In this document: positions 61,188 through 64,000 of the stretch, in pieces
Numbering within the stretch: position 1 is the first letter of the stretch
Layout of the letters: each line of letters starts with the position of its first letter
From: Bacteroidales bacterium UBA3743
Lineage (GTDB): Bacteria > Bacteroidota > Bacteroidia > Bacteroidales > Paludibacteraceae
Direction: 5' to 3'
Assembly (NCBI GenBank): GCA_002371265.1
Contig: DFGT01000023.1
Coordinates: 44,510 to 108,509, forward strand
DNA: 64,000 bases
Program-made: the position numbers and the translations under genes
The notes under the pieces: generated by a model
The model's input: the letters and a program-made list of their open reading frames with translations, nothing else
Told to the model about the DNA's origin: nothing
The model's database searches: none

Positions 61188-62441
61188 ATGAAAAATAGAC
61201 TATTTATATTCCTGACATTCATATTCTGCATCATTTCTAATTCATTTGCAGGCTATCGTACACAGACATTCAATGACGCTTACAAATCATTGCAAGTGAG
61301 AGTGCTTGGTATCGATATGAGCGAACCTGTCATTTATTTGGATTCTGATGACAAAATTGAAATCTCGTTCGACGAGATGTCTCGCACACCTCGTGACCTT
61401 GTATATATCGTGGAGCACTGCTCCGCACTTTGGGAATCCTCTGGACTCGACAAGATTGACTATCTTGAAGGGTTTGACCATCAGGATGTCACCGACTATG
61501 AGTATGCCCGCAACACAACTTTCGATTACACTCACTACTCCGTCGTCCTGCCTAACGATGATGTGAGAATGACATTGTCTGGAAATTATGTTGTGAAAAT
61601 CGCAGACCGAGAAAAACCAGACAGTGTGCTTATGACCGCATGTTTTAGTGTCTCTGAAAGACTTGTGGATATCGGCGCCGAGGTGAAGTCCAACACTATG
61701 TACGGAATCAACACCAAATATCAGCAGGTGAATCTTGAATTGGGATTTGATAAACTGGGAGTCACTCCAAGCGACCGTGAACTTATCGCTATCGTCCGCC
61801 AGAATGTCCGTTGGGATAATGCGGCATACCTGAACATTCCTAATTTCACCCGTGCCAACACGCTGATCTGGGAAAATGATGAAAAACTGCTTTTTGATGC
61901 AGGAAACGAATGGCAAAAAATCGATTTTTCTGACAAAATCAACTACAACGGTGATATAAGAAGAATACAATACCACCGTCCATATTATCATGTTGATGTA
62001 TTGCCGGGGTTCTACCCTACCAAACCAGACTACGAATGGTTTGAGGATCAGGATGGCCGATACAGAATCCATGGACAAAACATCACGTCGTATTATGACA
62101 TCGACTATTCCGTCGTCCATTTTTCATACAAAGCCGATTGGGAATGGCCTGACGGGCTTGTGTTTGTGGCTGGAGATTTCAACCAAGGTTTTCTTGACGA
62201 ACACAATCTGATGAAGTGGAACAACGAAAGGAAACAGTATGAGCTTGACATCGTCCTAAAGAATGGCGGATACAATTTCCAGTATGTTTTCCTTCCAAAC
62301 GGAGAACGCAAAGCAAGTCCGGACAGACTGACAATCAGCCACTGGCAGACAGAGAATGAATATTACATCTACGTCTACTACAAACGACTTGGCGAGAGAT
62401 ATTATAGATTAATCGGATCAAAGAAAATCAAGAACAAATAA
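61188..62441 (+). CDS. T9SS plug protein (DUF5103)
   Basis: A 417-residue exported protein: signal peptide (~1-22, ending SFAG). DUF5103 has four tandem beta-rich parts: FNDAYKSLQVRV...EPVIYLDSDDKIEISFDE; VLPNDDVRMTLSGNYVVKI; VNLELGFDKLGV...; and a C-terminal CBM48/Ig-like module (WPDGLVFVAGDFNQGFLDEHNLMKWN). In Flavobacterium a protein of this family plugs the SprA translocon lateral gate between substrates; that role is assumed here. Its stop is 1 nt before the aminotransferase start, so they share an mRNA. Confidence 0.88.
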   Translation: MKNRLFIFLTFIFCIISNSFAGYRTQTFNDAYKSLQVRVLGIDMSEPVIYLDSDDKIEISFDEMSRTPRDLVYIVEHCSALWESSGLDKIDYLEGFDHQDVTDYEYARNTTFDYTHYSVVLPNDDVRMTLSGNYVVKIADREKPDSVLMTACFSVSERLVDIGAEVKSNTMYGINTKYQQVNLELGFDKLGVTPSDRELIAIVRQNVRWDNAAYLNIPNFTRANTLIWENDEKLLFDAGNEWQKIDFSDKINYNGDIRRIQYHRPYYHVDVLPGFYPTKPDYEWFEDQDGRYRIHGQNITSYYDIDYSVVHFSYKADWEWPDGLVFVAGDFNQGFLDEHNLMKWNNERKQYELDIVLKNGGYNFQYVFLPNGERKASPDRLTISHWQTENEYYIYVYYKRLGERYYRLIGSKKIKNK

Positions 62442-62442
62442 G

Positions 62443-63591
62443 ATGGCAGCAAAGGTGAATCCAAATGTAGAGAAGATGACATCGTTCATCGTAATGGATG
62501 TGTTGGAGCGAGCAAAAGAGCTTCAGGAAAAAGGTGTTGACGTGATTCATTTAGAGGTAGGTGAACCAGATTTCGAGCCTTCCGATGATGTTGTGGTGGC
62601 TGGAATAAAAGCCTTTGCAGATGGCGAGACTCACTACACTCACTCGCTTGGCGATGTTGAGCTCAGACGTGAGATTGCGAAGTTCTACAATAGCGAATAC
62701 GGTGTTTCAGTAGACGAAGATATGATAGTCGTAACGTCAGGATCCTCACCAGCTATACTTATGGCACTCCAGCTTCTTTGTGAACCTGGAAGTGAGGTGA
62801 TCATGACCAATCCAGGCTATGCCTGCTATAAGAATTTCACGTTGGCTGCCAATGCTGTGCCTGTGCCAATCACAGTGAAAGCCGAAGACGGTTTCCAATA
62901 TCCGATTGAGGCGTTGAAAGCGGCAATCACACCAAAGACACGTGCAATCTTTGTCAATTCGCCGATGAATCCAGCCGGCACCCTCGTCTCCAAAGAGACA
63001 TACGCGGAGATCGCCAAACTTGGCATTCCGATCATCTCCGACGAAATCTACCACGGTCTTGTCTACAACGGCACTCCAGTGAGTGTGCTTGAAGTGACTG
63101 ACAATGCATTTGTGCTGAACGGATTTTCAAAGAGATATGCGATGACGGGATTGCGTCTAGGATACATGATTGCACCTAAGAAATACATGAAATACATCCA
63201 GACAATGCAGCAAAACCTTGCCATCTGTGCGCCGAGCATGTCGCAGAAAGCAGGGATAGCAGCGTTGAGATATGGAGAGGAAGATGTGAAGAAGCGACTT
63301 GAGATCTACAATGAACGCCGAGTATATATGATCGACCGTCTACGCAAGATGGGATTCGTGATAGAGACAGAGCCACAGGGAGCATTCTACATTTTCGCCA
63401 ACGCCAAGAAATTCACCAACGACTGCTACAAATTTGCATTCGACGTGCTAGAGAACGCCCACGTCGGCATCACACCAGGAGTGGATTTCGGAACGAACGG
63501 CGAAGGATATGTGAGATTGTCGTATGCCAATTCGCTTGATAACATCAAAGAGGCATTGGACAGAATCGAAAAGTATTTGAAAAAATGCTAA
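62443..63591 (+). CDS. Class I/II PLP aminotransferase (AspC/AAT-like)
   Basis: A 382-residue PLP enzyme that transfers an amino group between an amino acid and a 2-oxo acid. Motifs: EVGEPDFEPSDDV near the N-terminus, TSGSSPAILMALQLL, NPGYACYKNF, FVNSPMNPAGTLV, SDEIYHGLVY (Asp/Tyr binding PLP), GFSKRYAMTGLRLGY with the Schiff-base Lys at about residue 225, and a C-terminal YVRLSYANSLDNI with the carboxylate-binding Arg. Likely an aspartate-type or broad-specificity transaminase; the exact substrate is not evident. It lies in an operon with DUF5103, and a hairpin repeat cluster begins 48 nt after its stop. Confidence 0.9.
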   Translation: MAAKVNPNVEKMTSFIVMDVLERAKELQEKGVDVIHLEVGEPDFEPSDDVVVAGIKAFADGETHYTHSLGDVELRREIAKFYNSEYGVSVDEDMIVVTSGSSPAILMALQLLCEPGSEVIMTNPGYACYKNFTLAANAVPVPITVKAEDGFQYPIEALKAAITPKTRAIFVNSPMNPAGTLVSKETYAEIAKLGIPIISDEIYHGLVYNGTPVSVLEVTDNAFVLNGFSKRYAMTGLRLGYMIAPKKYMKYIQTMQQNLAICAPSMSQKAGIAALRYGEEDVKKRLEIYNERRVYMIDRLRKMGFVIETEPQGAFYIFANAKKFTNDCYKFAFDVLENAHVGITPGVDFGTNGEGYVRLSYANSLDNIKEALDRIEKYLKKC

Positions 63592-63639
63592 ATTATAAAT
63601 GCAGAATGCTAAATGAAATGCGGAATTATAAGCATCTCC

Positions 63640-64000
63640 GCGTCTGGGAAACGCTATATCAGTAGCCGTATGCACCGAACGCAGTGGTGCTTGCGGATGG
63701 AGGATGAGCGATGCGTCTGTAAGACGCTGTCTCAGTAACCGCATGCGCCGAACGCAGTGGTGCTTGCGGATGAGAGAACGAGACATGAGTCCCCGCGTCT
63801 GTAAGACGCTATCTCTATAACCGCATGCACCGAACGCAGTGGTGCTTGCGAATGGAGGATGAGAGGATGAGCGATGCGTCTGGAAGACGCTATATCGGTA
63901 ACCGCATGCACCGAACGCAGTGGTGCTTGCGGATGAGAGGATGAGCGATGCGTCTGGAAAACGCTATATCAGTAGCCGTATGCACCGAACGCAGTGGTGC
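63640..64000 (+). repeat. Second cluster of REP-like double-hairpin units, cut by the window end
   Basis: Units begin at 63640, 63713, 63795, 63876 and 63950; the last runs out of the window. Leader hairpin GCGTCT(G)NNAAGACGC varies (GCGTCTGGGAAACGC, GCGTCTGTAAGACGC), and the second hairpin keeps CCGTATGCAC or CCGCATGCAC against GTGCTTGCGG. Between units there is a short GGATGAGNGATGC spacer. It is not coding. Confidence 0.85.

Noticed and set aside
61287..62120. 277-aa minus-strand ORF inside the DUF5103 gene
   Set aside because: It is a shadow of the plus-strand gene, which has a signal peptide, promoter box and family match; the antisense frame has none.
63448..63786. 112-aa ORF spanning the end of the aminotransferase and the repeats
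   Set aside because: It runs through a real gene and the hairpin cluster in antisense.

Overview
The window looks like a chromosomal segment of a Bacteroidales-type Bacteroidota bacterium. Evidence: a fused MurF-Alr gene, a type 9 secretion system (T9SS) plug protein (DUF5103), several secreted proteins with T9SS type A or type B C-terminal sorting domains, Bacteroidales-specific families (DUF4827, DUF4105, DUF349, DUF6055/DUF4859), and -7 promoter boxes of the Bacteroidota form TAnnTTTG in place of E. coli-type -10 boxes. The DNA is AT-rich. Secreted GH5 cellulase, two PL1 pectate lyases and a DUF4832 protein suggest a plant-fibre-degrading gut or rumen organism. I cannot fix the genus.

Layout. 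1-8.1 kb: a cut-off unknown gene, ApbE, a small protein, a T9SS leucine-rich-repeat protein, a GH73/LysM hydrolase, RluB with a Gly/Asn-rich tail, and a five-repeat DUF349 protein. 8.1-13.2 kb: PBP1A, a six-copy hairpin repeat cluster, and a secreted GH5 glucanase. 13.2-21.2 kb, mostly minus strand: a Cys/His-rich lipoprotein, patatin, carboxylesterase, SpoU methyltransferase, two FKBP-type lipoproteins with NrnA, DUF4105 and Maf. 21.3-26.6 kb: VC0807-like membrane protein, murF-alr, then a small islet (Rpn-like fragment, frameshifted vapC, vapB) bounded by two copies of the alr 3' end and by hairpin repeats. 26.6-38.3 kb: LepA, a TPR protein with a membrane J-domain protein, a giant T9SS type B surface protein with four 95-residue repeats, an XRE regulator behind 1 kb of AT-rich non-coding DNA, a LolA-like protein and TrxB.

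38.4-40.4 kb holds the most unusual feature. A DUF3307 membrane protein and a SatD-family protein (cyclase-like N-terminus, helix-turn-helix C-terminus) lie downstream of 14 tandem 29-bp units. Each unit is an interrupted palindrome, and most carry a Bacteroidota -7 box pointing at satD, spaced so that one unit can supply the -33 box of the next. I read this as an operator or multi-promoter array driving satD-DUF3307.

40.5-64 kb: a DUF6055/DUF4859 putative metalloprotease, SpoIID-like protein, Mfd with an IS982-family element inserted at its stop codon, a small lipoprotein, a pectin locus made of two [mini T9SS protein + PL1 lyase] pairs, NlpC/P60-LysM, an esterase, TcdA, DUF4832, a palindromic MITE-like element, the T9SS plug protein and a class I/II aminotransferase. 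The window ends inside a second cluster of the 11-kb hairpin repeat.

How the parts fit: the cell-wall genes (PBP1A, MurF-Alr, GH73-LysM, NlpC-LysM, SpoIID) and the secretion and folding genes (FKBP, LolA-like, TrxB, T9SS plug) are ordinary housekeeping. The secreted glycan-active enzymes are exported to or through an outer membrane served by the T9SS. No tRNA, rRNA or CRISPR array was recognised.
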